The notes under the pieces: generated by a model
Told to the model about the DNA's origin: nothing
The model's input: only the letters and a program-made list of their open reading frames with translations
Database searches by the model: none
Shown here: piece after piece, positions 37,163-59,760 of the stretch
Layout: each line of letters opens with the position of its first letter
Position numbering within the stretch: the first letter of the stretch is position 1
Made by a program: the position numbers and the translations under genes
Assembly: GCA_007844125.1 (NCBI GenBank)
Contig: CM017571.1
Location: forward strand, 28,457,978 to 28,521,977
Direction of reading: 5' to 3'
Length of the DNA: 64,000 bases
Origin: Sinonovacula constricta
Taxonomy: Eukaryota; Mollusca; Bivalvia; Cardiida; Solecurtidae

Positions 37163-38924
37163 CTGTAAACAAAAGAAGTATTTAACTGGTTGAGAATGTA
37201 CATCTGCATTGATATGCCTATGACTGATTAGTTAATAACTCAATATCTGTCTTATGTGCTGCATATATTATCCCACCAAGAATTTCCTATAATTTAAAAA
37301 CTATGCAATTTAATGCAATATTTCTTTCTGCAGTATGTCAAACATTAATTTACGAGTAACATTAGTAAAAAAAATATTAATGAACTGTACTGCAAAACAA
37401 AAGAGCCTCCATTACTGAATGTAGCCTAGATAAGCCTAATTTCCTAAAAGTATGACAAATGCATTACAGTAAAATGACCTCTAAACTAAAAGCAAATGTA
37501 GAGACTATGGCCCGCAAATTTATGTTCAGGGGACAACTCAGGGATTTCAACAGATTTGAAATCCTTTCATTTTGACACAAGCAAATTGCCATTTATCCAC
37601 TTTTGACGCAAACAAAATTCAGTCTGTGGATTTTCCTGATGCACAATCATTTTAGCCCATGTGTCAATCAGCAATACTCAAAAAAGTGTGCAGATACACG
37701 TTGTCACTGTGACGACGTGTACCATGTGCCTTATTTTCACGGATTTACTGGGGTCGTTTTTGTTTTAGACAGCGGGTGGTTAAAACAGGATAGAAATGGC
37801 ATGGCTATTTGAATTTCGTCTTTTCTAAGAAGAAAGTTGACTGTAATGGTTTTCAAAGCAAATGATTGTGTTAGATATGTTATCGCCCTAGTTTACAACA
37901 TTAAGAACTCTGTCAATGCTGTGAAATCAAGGTTAAAAAAATTACTTTTGAAATGATTTCTCTGCTTACAATCAGATGACCCCCATTTTAGACAAACAAC
38001 TGTAACTAATCCATCATATGATGAAATAAACAAAGATTGTTTTGGAGTTTTGTCAACGTAAAACAGTACATCTCTATAGAAATATCTTTAAATAGAAACA
38101 AAAAAGACGATCTATATTTGTGTGAATTGTTTCTATAAAAGGAGATCGTTCTTACAAAAGAAACAGCTCATTCAATTCTTTTATTTGGCTTTAAAAATGC
38201 ATATCCTACTACCAAAATGTTAATGAATGATGTTTGAACTAAAATATTTAGTGTTAAGTGTTAATGGTGTAATTGGACAATCATCAGTATGGATATAATA
38301 TGATTTCAGAGGAAGGGGCATGTGACATAATCTTGTCCTGACTGGCTTGTAACACTATTCAGTCGCCTAACAAAGTAGATCTAAGGTATCTAGGTGAAAC
38401 AAAATCTGTAACTTTAGAATGGATACATTAATTTCAATGAAATTATAAGCACTTTGTAGAAGATAAATTCCTACAGATTTCATACTAGAATGGATGTATT
38501 AATTTTAATGAAATTGCAAGCACTTTGAAGAAGATAAATTCATACACATTTCATACATTCATACATGTATTGTATAGGTATTACTAATGTTTTGATGTCC
38601 TTTTTCTGGTTTCAAAATGTTTCTTTATTATTTTTGTGTGCAAACTTTTTTGATTTCCCCCTTTTTTTTCCTCCTTAACATGGTTTTGAAACATTTTTCA
38701 GAAATAAAGTTTATGAATGCAAAATGGAAATTAATTTTAGAAAATGTGTAAAATTGTAGTGAACAATGATATTGTTATATGCAGTATTACACAATCACCC
38801 TCAGCTTTTCTGCAAAGTGTGGATAATTACCTCCAGGTATTGGGAACAATATTGATTAAGGGTCAGAATGTAATGGGCATGCCCTTATAAAACAGTCATA
38901 GAAATTAGGATTTAAATTTTCAAG

Positions 38925-39590
38925 CAAGTCGGGCTAGTCAATAAGCAATTTTTACTAGCCCGAAAGAAAATTCACTAGCCTGGAAAATTCATTAGCCTGA
39001 ATTACATTCTGTTTTAATTTACAAGTAAGTCTAAAATACAGAACAAAACACCATTTAACATTCAACATTTATTTCATATATTCTCTAGAACATATGAAAA
39101 TCAAATTTCAGTGGTAAAACATGGTGTTTGACTCCCTAGTAAATCGCAACAAGGCTCTGTTATTTGTCCAGGAAAGAAGAAAATTTCTGTCACAAACATC
39201 TTCATATTGACGTTTTGTGGCCACACGCTTTGCAACTTAAGGTTTTTTTCCCTGGTTTTGCACCAGAATCATTTTTCATTTTTTCTGCCATTTTGTTTTG
39301 TGGCCCTGTTGATTTAAATTTGGTATAGAGCATTATGTGCCACGCGGGAAATGGAACACCACGTGGTTCCTGCGCACTAAACATATTATCAGTTTAGTGT
39401 GCATAACATGTTTATGATACAAGTGACAGCTTGCAGAATGAAATAAGCAACTCAAAACTAAGTGAAAATGAAAGTACAATAACTTTTCAATGATCTGGAT
39501 CTTACAAGCGCATTGGGCTAGTAAATTGGCAATTTTTACAAGCCCAAGAAAAAATCTACTAGTTTTTTTGCTGTCAGGCTAGCACAAATT
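38925..39590. mobile_element. Repeat-flanked segment of unknown class
   Basis: Two related blocks of about 70 bp in the same orientation (starting near 38928 and 39508) each contain gggctagt, caatttttac and agccc, an imperfect palindrome, followed by actag motifs. Between them is about 510 bp with one 60-codon minus-strand frame (39202-39384) of no recognised family. It resembles a short element with long direct terminal blocks, but no target duplication was found. It lies upstream of the ankyrin gene's resolved exons. Confidence 0.4.
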
Positions 39591-39704
39591 TCGACCACTG
39601 TAAAATGTTACATCTTTGCTGTGTTGAAAATTTGTCTTCTTCCCAAAGCATTGTGAAACTGATTTGCCATGGAATAATTTAAAGTGACCAGTATATTTGC
39701 ATAC

Positions 39705-39733
39705 CTTTAATCGCAATCAATGTATAACTTGCA
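39705..39733 (-). CDS. Candidate upstream micro-exon of the ankyrin gene
   Basis: On the minus strand a 29-nt segment is flanked by an acceptor (ttctgcag) and a donor (ggtatgc). Read in the frame needed by the 37162 exon it gives ASYTLIAIK and runs smoothly into DFQKAAAFIHEFLL. The phase fits downstream, but no start-codon exon ending in the required phase was found. It may be chance. Confidence 0.3.
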
Positions 39734-41029
39734 CTGCAGAAACATAGCTTCTCAGCCCTTTGATTACTAATTCTCTTCCTCATTCAACATAACTCAATAT
39801 TGCAATCTCAAAGTATTAATATATATTAATTATATTTTCATTGCAATATATTAATTATATTTTCATGGCAGCTAAATATGAATAAAGTACTGATCAACAT
39901 GGCCACCAGGGGGAAAAAAAACTCACACAAGTATAAATGTCCAAGAAAAAATGATTGAGTGCATTTGATGTAATTTATATCACTTTTTTTGTTTGTGACT
40001 CAGGATACAACATAAATATATACATGATGATGCCAACTTTCTACACACTAGACTAGTGAGCAAGAATATATAGTGGTACATGCTTTAAGTGCAAATCTTT
40101 GTTTTGCAAGCATTTTCTTTAATGTTATTAATGGCTTCCGGTATCAAATACCACCTCTAATGTAACACACATGATTACAAAGTGTTATCATAATGTCAAT
40201 TTAATATTGGAAAATGCTTAATAATTATGATCTTGCCAGATCAGGAAGCTGAGGAACTTGACCTACTTTCAAAATGGTGGATGTTGTCATAATTACCTTG
40301 GCAACCTTAGTGCTGATACTTGGCAAGACTTCTCAGAATGTGTGCACTGCATCATTAAATGTTTTTGGCTTGTGTAAAATCACAATTTCAACATGAAATA
40401 AAATCAATAAAGTACTAGAAACACACATGTTTGCTAGTCGATAACAGGCAGCAACACGTTTTTTATACTTCTCAAGCATCATTTACCTGTTTACACGTCC
40501 ATCTAGATGCAAAACATGGCATTTTTAAACCTGAATTAAACTAGAATGCAAGGAAATTAAGCCTTAAATATTAATCACTGCCCCACATGTTAAGAACTTA
40601 AAGCATGCAATGCCAGATTGTCATATCTTACAAGTTATATACCAAATGTATAAACCAAAACAAAATTAGTAGGTCAATTGACAATCACTTACCTTTCCTC
40701 TTTATAACCATTTTAAACTGTCATGTCTTTATGCGTTACTGTCTTTGTTTTTTACATTTCAAATATTTTCTCTTTCGACTTTCGATATCAAATTCTCTCA
40801 AAAACATGCTGTTTATTTGTTGCTACCAAACTTCTTTACGAATACTTTGATCTCATTCCTTAAGTTCCGACGGCCATTTTACACACTACCCAGAATGCAT
40901 GAGACTAACATTCTACATCTTTCAGATAGCATTATTTTATGCACAAAATTATTTTTTTCGATTAATATAGGTTGTGTGCTTTGTTATATATCATTTAATT
41001 TTAAAACATTTTATGTCGTTGATTGTTGA

Positions 41030-41252
41030 AAGTCAAGAATTGGACAGAAAATAGTCCATGTGTTTACAGTGCAACCTCATAGCACCTGCCGGTAAAATTT
41101 AACACGGCAAATTAATCCGCCTTCGTAACGGTCGCCATCTTTTTTCTGGTGGTTATACTTTTGGCCGCCCATTAATATCTGAAAACATCGGCCGACCAAG
41201 AAACGTTTTTCACTTTTTACATAAATAAAATCATTCTTCAAACCCTACTGGG
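41030..41252 (+). promoter_or_regulatory. Promoter and 5' UTR region of PP1, possibly bidirectional
   Basis: This stretch just upstream of the phosphatase start codon is locally richer in CG dinucleotides than its surroundings. It carries a gtcgccatctt motif near 41130 (minus strand aagatggcgac), close to the YY1 consensus. The ankyrin gene runs the opposite way and its first exon should be in or left of this region. The transcription start is not determinable from sequence. Confidence 0.4.
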
Positions 41253-50752
<9,500 letters not shown>

Positions 50753-52885
50753 ACATGTTTAGACTGGAGAATGTGGTGAAATATGTGACCAGAGTAAAAT
50801 GTTTACCAGCTTACAAGTGTCAGTTGTTGAAGGCGAAATTGGGCATGAAATCAAACATAGATGAGTGCAGGACTTTATCTGTTGAGTGTGCAAGTTGGTA
50901 TCATTATGCACCCTTTGTGAAGTGTTTCACCTTATCGTTCACTAGAAGTTGACATGTAAAGACTGATCGTGTGTGAGCCCCATCCTCGTTGCCGGGGCTG
51001 AAGGTATTTTCCAACCTGTCCAATGGTCTCCATTGTATGATAATCATAATTCTGTGACATGTGACATTAATGGCGGTTATCAATTTCAACCACAACCACC
51101 GCCCGAAAAAAGATGGCTTCACGTGGCTTTAAATTTTTAATTGTGTACTGTTCAAATGAAATGTGTAAAAAATCTTTTTGTGATATGTGAATACATTTAT
51201 TCATGATAATTGAAAAGAATCCATGAATGATGTAGCCATAGCATCCCATGCCTGTTCTGGACAAAGATAATGTCATGACCGTGGAATGCTAGAAAAACTG
51301 CTATTGTCTTTATTCTCTATCTTGTCAGGTCAACTGTACAAGTAGTCTTCATAGCTGTACATTTTAATTTGATTAGGTCTTTATACATGCAGGTCTATTT
51401 GAACTTCGATCCAAATATTTAGTGTTGTCTTTATACAAAATTCCTGAACTTGAATAAACTAAAGAAAGGTATCATGTTCAACCCATTTCTTTTATACAAT
51501 GAAAATTTTAACCAATTGATTTAGCTAGTGCAATGAAGAATTTGCCAAATTTCTCTGTGTAAATAGAGTGGTGCTCATTGCGTGCTTTTAACAGAAATGA
51601 GTGCAATCCTTAAAACCGTAATCTCATCTTGTAAGTTTGTACTGGCCGTGGAAATTCAAAAACTGATGCAGTACATATGGTTTAAGCCCCCAAAACTTAG
51701 CTAATGCGATATTCTACAAGCATCAGACCATCCCTAATAATCATGATCAAACGGTTCCGACCAGATCTTGTACAACTGTTCTTGGTCAGTCATTTGCATC
51801 AATTAGCACTGAAGTGTATCATTAGCAGAGTAGTACTGTGACCAGTCATTGTCAGAACAGCTTAGTAGGGAAGGCACAAGTCCTTTTCTCTAGGGTGCAT
51901 ACCTCAGACATGTCCAGATACATTGAACCTGTGAACATTGAAGTTGCTAACACAAGAAAAACTGTACAAGCTCTTGTCTGAGCTTCTATATGTAAATAGC
52001 TTCTCTGTGAAGTGTTTTAGATAAAACTGATTCGAGTCTAAAAGTTACAGACTTCATGACAACTTTGTGTTTGTACATTGTAGAAAATATTTATTCTGTA
52101 TCTTTGTACTTTATTGCCTGGCTTGTGTGTGTTAGAGCTGTGTGAATGGATGTAAATGTATTATGTTGTCTTTATAGATGATTACTTGTAGAATATTGTG
52201 GATGAATTGTAGATCTGACGAACGCAGTAGTTCTGCTCGTTTCTAATAGTGTGCTAGGAAATCATCATTTACTGCCTTACAAAAACCTCACTTAACATGT
52301 ATTTCTTTCTTTTCGATGACATTACTGAAACTTACTCATCGTGGAAGTGTATGCAGAGGTGCTTGATCACTCACCTCATAACTGTATATGGATGTTTTCA
52401 GTGCAGTCCTGCTTAACTTTTGCCTAATGGAACACTATGTTCATTTTATTTCTTTTTTAAAAGACTTATCATCATACTTTTATTTATTATAACAACAACC
52501 AAATGTATTCTATTGGTTATTTGTGCATGTTTCACCAATTTTGAAAATTTGATGCACAAAGGTTAAAAGAATTTTCTTTGTAATAAGAAAACTTAAGTTG
52601 TTTGCATCTGTAATCAGCATATGTTTATCACAGTCCTTTTATTAAAGAATGGAAGAAGTTTGTTTTTTTTAATATTTAACATGTATGTCGATTTACTAAC
52701 ACTAGAATGTGGTGGGTGTGAGGGCGATTTTACACTCATACTGTACAAGTTGGTCGCAATAAAACATCATTGTACATTATGTACATATGAACAGTTAAAA
52801 AGTAAACATTCAAATATGGTTTTGTGTTGGTGTTACAGTAGACATCTTGTAAATTGACCTGGATAATAAAGTAAATAGATATTTT
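50753..52885 (+). other. 3' UTR of the PP1 gene
   Basis: Non-coding sequence after the TAA stop. AATAAA signals occur at 51453-51458, 52759-52764 and 52865-52870, so short (about 0.7 kb) and long (about 2.1 kb) UTRs are both possible. AT-rich with no supported ORF. Confidence 0.6.
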
Positions 52886-52904
52886 TAAGTGTCTTGTGTA
52901 CTTT

Positions 52905-53090
52905 TTAGCTCACTGTAGCTTGGGCCCTGGGTGTGCTATTGTGAGCATCCATCATTACACATCCATCGACATTCTTCAAACGGCATTGCTGAAAACACTG
53001 GCCCAAATTTTTCTCAGAGGGCTGGTGGTGGAACACACAGTTGTTCAAAGAATTTTGATCTGTTAAAAAAATACAACACTAGGATCTTGG
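52905..53090. repeat. Dispersed non-coding repeat
   Basis: The run catcgacattcttcaaacggc, then actggcccaaatttttctca and gttgttcaaagaattttgat, follows the wording of a repeat frequent in bivalve intergenic DNA, as I remember it. No coding content is supported. Confidence 0.4.
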
Positions 53091-54079
53091 CCGATTTTCG
53101 AACTTGGCTTTACAATGTATATGCTTTTTTTTTAAGAAATATTGTAATCTTTCTCTCTATTGTGATCTTTCAAATCTCCCTTGGGTGCAAGGTTATTACA
53201 GGTGCCCTTGTAATAAGAACATTTTTAAAAAAATTACGTCAAAAAAAATATGGCCCCCAGTTGTGTGGCCATTTTTCATCTACTATAGTGCTTGGCTCAT
53301 ACCTCGTTTCTGCATTGTAAATACAGGTACACAAACAATTTATGGATTTGCAAACCTTACCAGCGGTCGGTTAAACTGTTATTTACCTAAAAAATCATGC
53401 TGTTACTATAAGATGACCCTATACTGCACATGTAGCGGTGTTTTTCTTTTGCACAGTCCTGCTAGTCCAAAATTTATTGGATCCTGTCGAAATAGAATAA
53501 ACTCTTTTTTTAACACAACCATACACATGATGTCATTGTCTGAAACTCAATGAAGCATCCTTTTCACATAAAATCAAAATATATTTATACATCATTGAAA
53601 GTTATAAACAACACCAGAATATATTGACGTGGAGGGCATGCTTTTATCACATGCCACAAGCTGGCATTTTGCATAGTGCTAAAAGATATTTAACAAAACG
53701 TTTTGTAGCCATACTACTTTTTAACTTGTACTAAGTTATTTGTTACCATTTTGATGGATTACATGCTATATTGATGGACTAAGCAGCTTACAGAAGGATC
53801 TAGCCAATCTGGATTTACACCATCTGCTCAAGCAGAATAAATCTGGACTGTACATTTACAGTGCAGATAGCTAAGAATCTAGTATGTTTATTGCCTGCTT
53901 GAACAACACCTCATGGTTCACATGTATTGCATGGTTAATGGGAAATTAGAGCATATCAAAAACCTTGTCATTCCTTGTGATAAAAACCAGAAAGTATGAA
54001 GTCACAAAATAGCTCCTCTTAGGCAGTGGTACAGTTTTTGCCCACAGAACAGGCCGTCAAATGTTATTTCAAGATATAA

Positions 54080-54835
54080 TTGTCATCAAAGTTACTGAGG
54101 GTAGTGTGGTATTTGTACTTAATACACAACCCCTGTTTCTGTTACATACCATATGACCATATCGGTCTTTTTTAAACAGGATTTCTTTGGAAATCCTTAA
54201 CATAGTTGCCTGACAACACAGTAGCAATTATCAAGTTTTATAACCCCTGTCTCTATTTTGCCAGAGTTATGCCCCTTCCTAAATGAGACTTCATTAAGTT
54301 TTTGTCAAGGTTGCCTTTTTCTTAGTAACCGTTCAAGGTAGAACTTTGAAATTTATCATAGTTGGCTGATATCACAGTAGCAATTATAAGGACAAGTTTC
54401 ATAACCCGTCTATTTTGCCAAAGTTATGCCCCTTTTTCACTTTGGATTTTCGTTTTTGTCAGAGTTTGTATTTTTCTCAGTAACCATTCAGGGTTGAGCT
54501 TTAAAACTTAACACAGTTGTCTGACATCACAGTAGCAGCTATCAGAACAAGTTTCACAACCCATGGCTCTGTTTTGCCAAAGTTATGTCACTTAGAATTT
54601 TCATTAAGTTTTTTGTGAAAGTTGTCTTTTTTTCAATAACCATTCCAGATAGAGCTTTGAAACTTAACACAGTTGTCAGTTAGCAATTATCAGGACAAGT
54701 TCCATAACTATTGACTATAATTTTTTCATAGCTATGCCCCTTTTTCACTGAGCATTTCCATTAAGTTTTTTGTTTCAGTTCTTTTTCTCAGTAAGCATTC
54801 ATAAAAAAGAGCTTTGAAACTCAACATTTCTTCAC
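54080..54835. repeat. Tandem-cored dispersed element, four to five units
   Basis: Units of roughly 125-165 bp each contain cacagtagcaattatcagga, ttttgccaaagttatgcccc, ttcattaagttttt, tttctcagtaaccattca and agctttgaaacttaacacag. It resembles the block at 47395 in design (tandem core with a flank) but not in sequence. Another related block of caaggtcatacttaag type follows to about 55085. Confidence 0.65.
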
Positions 54836-55085
54836 ACAAGTGTTCATGTAATATGACTGAGTGTCTCATCTAACAACCATGGCCCTACCTCAAAAGTCAA
54901 GGTCATACTTAGGGTATAAAGTATAAAAAAATGCCAAAATATAACTTTCAGAGTTTAGCTCAGTACTTAAAAAACATACTTCTGCTTAGATGCATAAAAG
55001 AATGTTCCCCGCAATGTTACAGAGTTTTGCATCCAAGAACCATGGTCCTACCTCATCTGTCAAGGTCACACTTAAGAGTTCAACG

Positions 55086-56285
55086 GTAAATTTGTGCAAA
55101 TATATTTTTACTTTTTAACTCATGAAGGGATTTCATCTACATTACCCAGAATTAACATTACGCTCGCGGGTAAATTGCTCCGCCCACCGAGTCACGTGAC
55201 TCACTATCTGATAACCTTGGACATCTTATCGTCGATCGGGTCAATACTCTATTGTCAACGGTCCTACGAAACACTGCAAAAGACATGCAAAGACACACAG
55301 AGACATGCAAAGACAAAACAAAGACATAAAAAACGATTTTAATGTATATATGTATTCATATATTACATAATATATATCAACAATTCGTTGATAGGGGCAT
55401 AAATAACAATACACATGTGTCAACACAATTCATATCATCTCCAATGAAAATATTATTGTATGTACTAAATATTGTGTGCGTTACTTGTATGAAATATTAA
55501 ATGTAAGATATGAACATTAAAACATAAATTACAAAGCATGACCAATGTATTATCGTTTGTGAGCGAGATATGTAAAATAATTGACTGCTTTGAAAATAAA
55601 CACAATGTTTTCTATGTTTTGTCGGTAAGAAAATTGAATAACACAGGTGCAGTTGAAAAGAATGTGTTGAAAATTGAAGTGGTTATTATTTGTCTTGATC
55701 AGAACATATAATTAACACCTAATGTGGAATATCCATAATAACAAAAGCGGGAGGTTTAAAAATTAAAGCAATACATTTCGCACCTATGCGGCATCTTCCT
55801 TGTTGAAAGGTAACACCAGATTTGAAATGCTATAAAATGTAATGTTAAAGTATACTCTGCACCATATTTTAATCGGATGTTAATCCCAGTAAGACCCATT
55901 GTCAACAAACATGGCTGCCTGTTTAAGCGATCTACCAGCGAAATTTGGTGAGCATTTTATGCTAAGAAAATCGTCACTTCGGCAAAGAATTCAAGCCAGA
56001 CGATACGCAAATGAATCTTACATTCATTCAGTCAGGTTGACTTATAGATCGAAGGAAGAAATTGATGTTAATTCTAGTGTTTTCTGATCACAACGAAAGA
56101 GCGAGAAGCCACACAGTGTGCACATGACGATCGGCCTAAATTCCGTTACAGACGCATACTGTTAGTGTAAATCCGGGTAATTTTCATTATTACATTAAAT
56201 CCACGATTTATAAATGCAGTTAACCTTTGATAATGTGTTTATTATTTGTGTTACCATATATCACAACAAAATCGTCCGATGTTAC
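55086..56285. other. Mixed intergenic segment
   Basis: It holds a CG-richer patch near 55160-55250, a short purine repeat (agacatgcaaagacaca type) near 55275-55330, and a plus-strand frame at 55912-56087 starting MAACLSDLPAKFG with a possible donor after it. No gene is supported. Confidence 0.35.
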
Positions 56286-56405
56286 TCAAGTTAAAGGGGA
56301 TCTATTTCTTTGATCTGAGTAGAAGTTACTGCAGTAGGTCAACAAAGATGGAATATATACATATATATTAAAACGAGAATGCGTTAGACGATACAAGTTG
56401 TAATT

Positions 56406-56585
56406 TCCGTCGACTTTTTCAACAATCAACTGGTGGTGTTCACGATTACACGATTTTATCCATCTTTTACATTTGTCCAAGTTACCTTTCGGCTTTGGAA
56501 ATGGAATATAAACGATGCCGCCTGTCAAACGTTCCGGATATCGACTATCTGAATTACAGAGACCCCACTGACATCTTTTAACCAT
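56406..56585 (-). CDS. Exon encoding the N-terminal half of a THAP zinc-finger domain
   Basis: The minus-strand ATG at 56585 opens MVKRCQWGLCNSDSRYPERL, followed by IPFPKPKGNLDKCKRWIKSC. The Cys-x4-Cys pair at the very N terminus, the FPKP block and the KRWIKSC tryptophan segment are the hallmarks of the THAP DNA-binding domain (C2CH). The second metal pair (Cys-x2-His) and the AVPTIF-type motif are absent; the frame past about 56406 no longer looks like THAP, so a donor near gtatcg is inferred. No downstream exon was found within 1.3 kb. It may be a transposon remnant (P-element-like) or a host gene with a long intron. Confidence 0.6.
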
Positions 56586-56589
56586 TTTC

Positions 56590-59500
56590 TTCTCGCTTTT
56601 TTGTTACTTAAATCAGAATTATTCCTCCGTTGATCTGAACATAACAGGATTAACAAGTGTAAGAACCGTGTCCCAACAAAAATGTCTTCAGGGGCGGATG
56701 GAAGTAACCCCTATGGCAATAAAATACATTTAAAAAAATATTACATTTTTTATTTCTTTAATTTATAAACTCAAACCAACATTTTGATTTCTTTCCTTTC
56801 TGCTCTCAGACTGACAAACATTTCTTCCAGGGTGGAGTGGGTCTGGGTTGATAATTGTAATCCACCTTAACTCGAAAAACAAAACGATAATTTCATTATC
56901 GTGGCTTTACATAAACTCGGGCAAAACAACATGTGAGTGAGAATAAAAATGCGAAGTAAGCCAGGGCAAATTGTCATTTAGATTGAATAATAGGTCCGAA
57001 AAAAAAAATATCCACCAGTCATTGGACAGTTCCTGGAATTATTACATACAGACACAGCGCAAGTATGAGCCCACAATGACACATCTACATGGATCCTACT
57101 GAGCAAGTTTTTCTGAAAACGAAGGATATTTGAACATTTAAAGAATGAAATAACACTTATTAATATTGTTCAATTAAATTCTTCACATATTAAGACAGCA
57201 ACATGATTAAATTAATCCATGGTTCATTGTACATGGTTCTTTCTCTTTTTTTATCAATTCATTCTACACATGTACAAGTTGCAACACTTATATATACAGT
57301 TGTATAAAGTAACGGTCCAAAAGTTCAATGATAATAAATATAATCCCCGAGATTTTAATGTAATAAATGTTTGGGTTTTATCTTCCATTTTTTATACTTT
57401 TGGAAGCTTCAGATAGACCACCATTTCCTGGGTAGAACCAGTGCTTCAAGTACCTTTAAGGACCTTGTAGAAGAAACTGAAAGAATAAGTTATGATTTAG
57501 CCCAAATGTGATCACATGAATAGTTGGTGCAGCTTTCATTACTATAATATGCTGTCTATTTAACTATACTGTTTGCACCTTAGATTGCAAATATTGCATA
57601 ACTTTAATTCAGTTAAGGGTTAACAACTTGACACATGATGTATGTATTGCCTCAAGCATAGAACTAAATTCTAAGGTGTGAAAATTTCATGGCTAAGATA
57701 AAAAACTAGATAAAATGTAAATGCATTGCAATACTTTTGATTCTCCCAACCTGCAGGCAACAAAATCTCTTAATGGCAGCATTTCCATATATAATATAGT
57801 GATCGGAGGAAAAATTGTAATCAATTATTCATTGCTGTTTAATGAAGTTTCACCTAACGGAGACATTTTTTGTTCTAACACAGAAAAGAAATGTGCTTGT
57901 GGTATGGTTTCACTTGGTCAAAGAGCATTTTGTTATTTTTGTTCCAAAAGGACTTTCCAATTTCAAATTGTGTACATTTTTTAACACAATATATTTATTT
58001 ACTTCAAAAGAATTGAAATAATAAACGGAAATAAGGAGATAAGTTTTACGTGTATTTTAACAAGACAATGCAAACAAATCACTGTGAAAAAACATTTATT
58101 TCTGTTTAAATGTCAATAATTTGGGGGGAAAACAATTGAATCATTCTGTGCCCCATTAAAGGCAAACAAAACCTTTAAAATCCTAGGAAACCGGTTAAAA
58201 AACAGATAAAAACTGTATATGTATGCATACAAATATTCACTAACTCCCACCCCCCAAAAAAATCACACATTAAAACTTTTATCTAACTAATAAAGTCGCA
58301 TGGTGGTAACGTCTATATTTTATACAAACACTTGAGGCAAAATGTTAACAATTTTGAAAATCAAAATGATGGTTAAGACTTACATACTAGTATTTAAGAC
58401 TAAGAGGGCATTTTCAAATCCTTTGCTGATGGCCCAGAATCAATATATAAAACAGATTGCTAAAATATCTTACAAGTAACATGTAACAATCATAATGTTC
58501 TACCCTTTTGAACACTCTATGTAAACAACTCTAATCTTGGAATATCAAAAGAACCTGCCACAAGTTAAAGTTAACTGCACACTTTGATCCCAAACAAAAA
58601 AGTTACCTGTAAGATAGGTAATAATGAAAACAACATAGCATACATAATGAAAATAATAAGTACAATATAATGTTATTAAAATGAAAGTTTACGAATGTAC
58701 AGATTTACAGGTATATTAAATACTATGGTTGTAATAAAATGTTTTAAAAGATGCCGAATGTTTAAATATATTATTATATATAGCATTTGAACATTAGGTA
58801 AAAAACACACTTCAAAATTAACACCGGTTTGTATGACAAAACTTAATTAAGAACAATATAATATAAAGCTATTATAATAAAATTAAAGCTTTGAACAATA
58901 GCGTATAACTCACTCTCAGATAGTTTTGACCATTCATGTCGCCATTATTTCTGGCCAAATAATCAAAATATGGAAGAGACACTTGAGAAAAGCAACTGAG
59001 ATTTAAGGTATACGCCTTTGACATGTTTTCTAAAACAATTCCTTGCGAAAAGCTTGATTCATAAAAAATTATAATGCCATAAACATTAGCAAAGTCCTGA
59101 AATCCCTATGTCGCCAGCAAATTTTTCGGTTTTTTTTTCCATAAAAACACTTACTATAAACCAGCAGTTTGCAAATAAAATTACATATTATTCCCTCATT
59201 GCCAATGATATGTTTCATGGAGAAAGTTACAATTTATTAGAACCCACTTCAGTCAATATATTTGGATTTAGTGATGTCGCCAAATTCAATAAATTTATGG
59301 GACATTTTATTTCTTCACTAACAACATTGAAATGTTTGCTATAGCTAAACACTGAGCTGCATTGCTGTCACTTTTAATCAAGTTTATAAAAAAACTTGCA
59401 TACATGATGGGTTTTACCAGCAAGTTGTTATTACAGGACAATGAACTTATTTTTTCTTTTGGGAAAAATAGTGTTATAATCTACGGGACTAATCTTATAT

Positions 59501-59760
59501 TGGTGATGTATCATTCTATTCATGTTCTGAGTCCAAACTTTAACAGATTTCTTATGAAGAAGATATAGTAGAATTGTGACAACCTCAAGATAGACAGACA
59601 GCACTGAACTTCTAAATAGGAATATGTATCAAAATTCTGTTTCGATTTGATTTTCTCATTTACGTGACTTCATTTACGAGTCAAAATCTGTGAAGATACT
59701 GTTATTCCTTTGGTTTCATTGCTTCTGTGCGTCTATTTCTGTTCCTTCTGCTAAATAGAA
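56590..59760. other. AT-rich intergenic DNA
   Basis: No gene, RNA or well-defined repeat is supported. Short plus-strand frames here lack family motifs. Confidence 0.45.

Noticed and set aside
40477..40520. Start exon of the ankyrin gene (MPCFASRWTCKQ followed by a gtaaat donor)
   Set aside because: It ends in phase 0, which does not match the phase required by either the micro-exon candidate or the 37162 exon.
40605..41029. Overlapping plus-strand ORFs just upstream of PP1
   Set aside because: Leucine/phenylalanine-rich frames from AT-rich DNA with no recognisable family; they overlap in two frames.
53104..53553. 149-codon plus-strand ORF
   Set aside because: Runs partly through dispersed repeat sequence and AT-rich DNA; overlaps another long frame and has no domain.
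55912..56087. Plus-strand frame MAACLSDLPAKFG with a possible splice donor
   Set aside because: Good start context but no downstream exon or family; kept only as a note on the intergenic segment.
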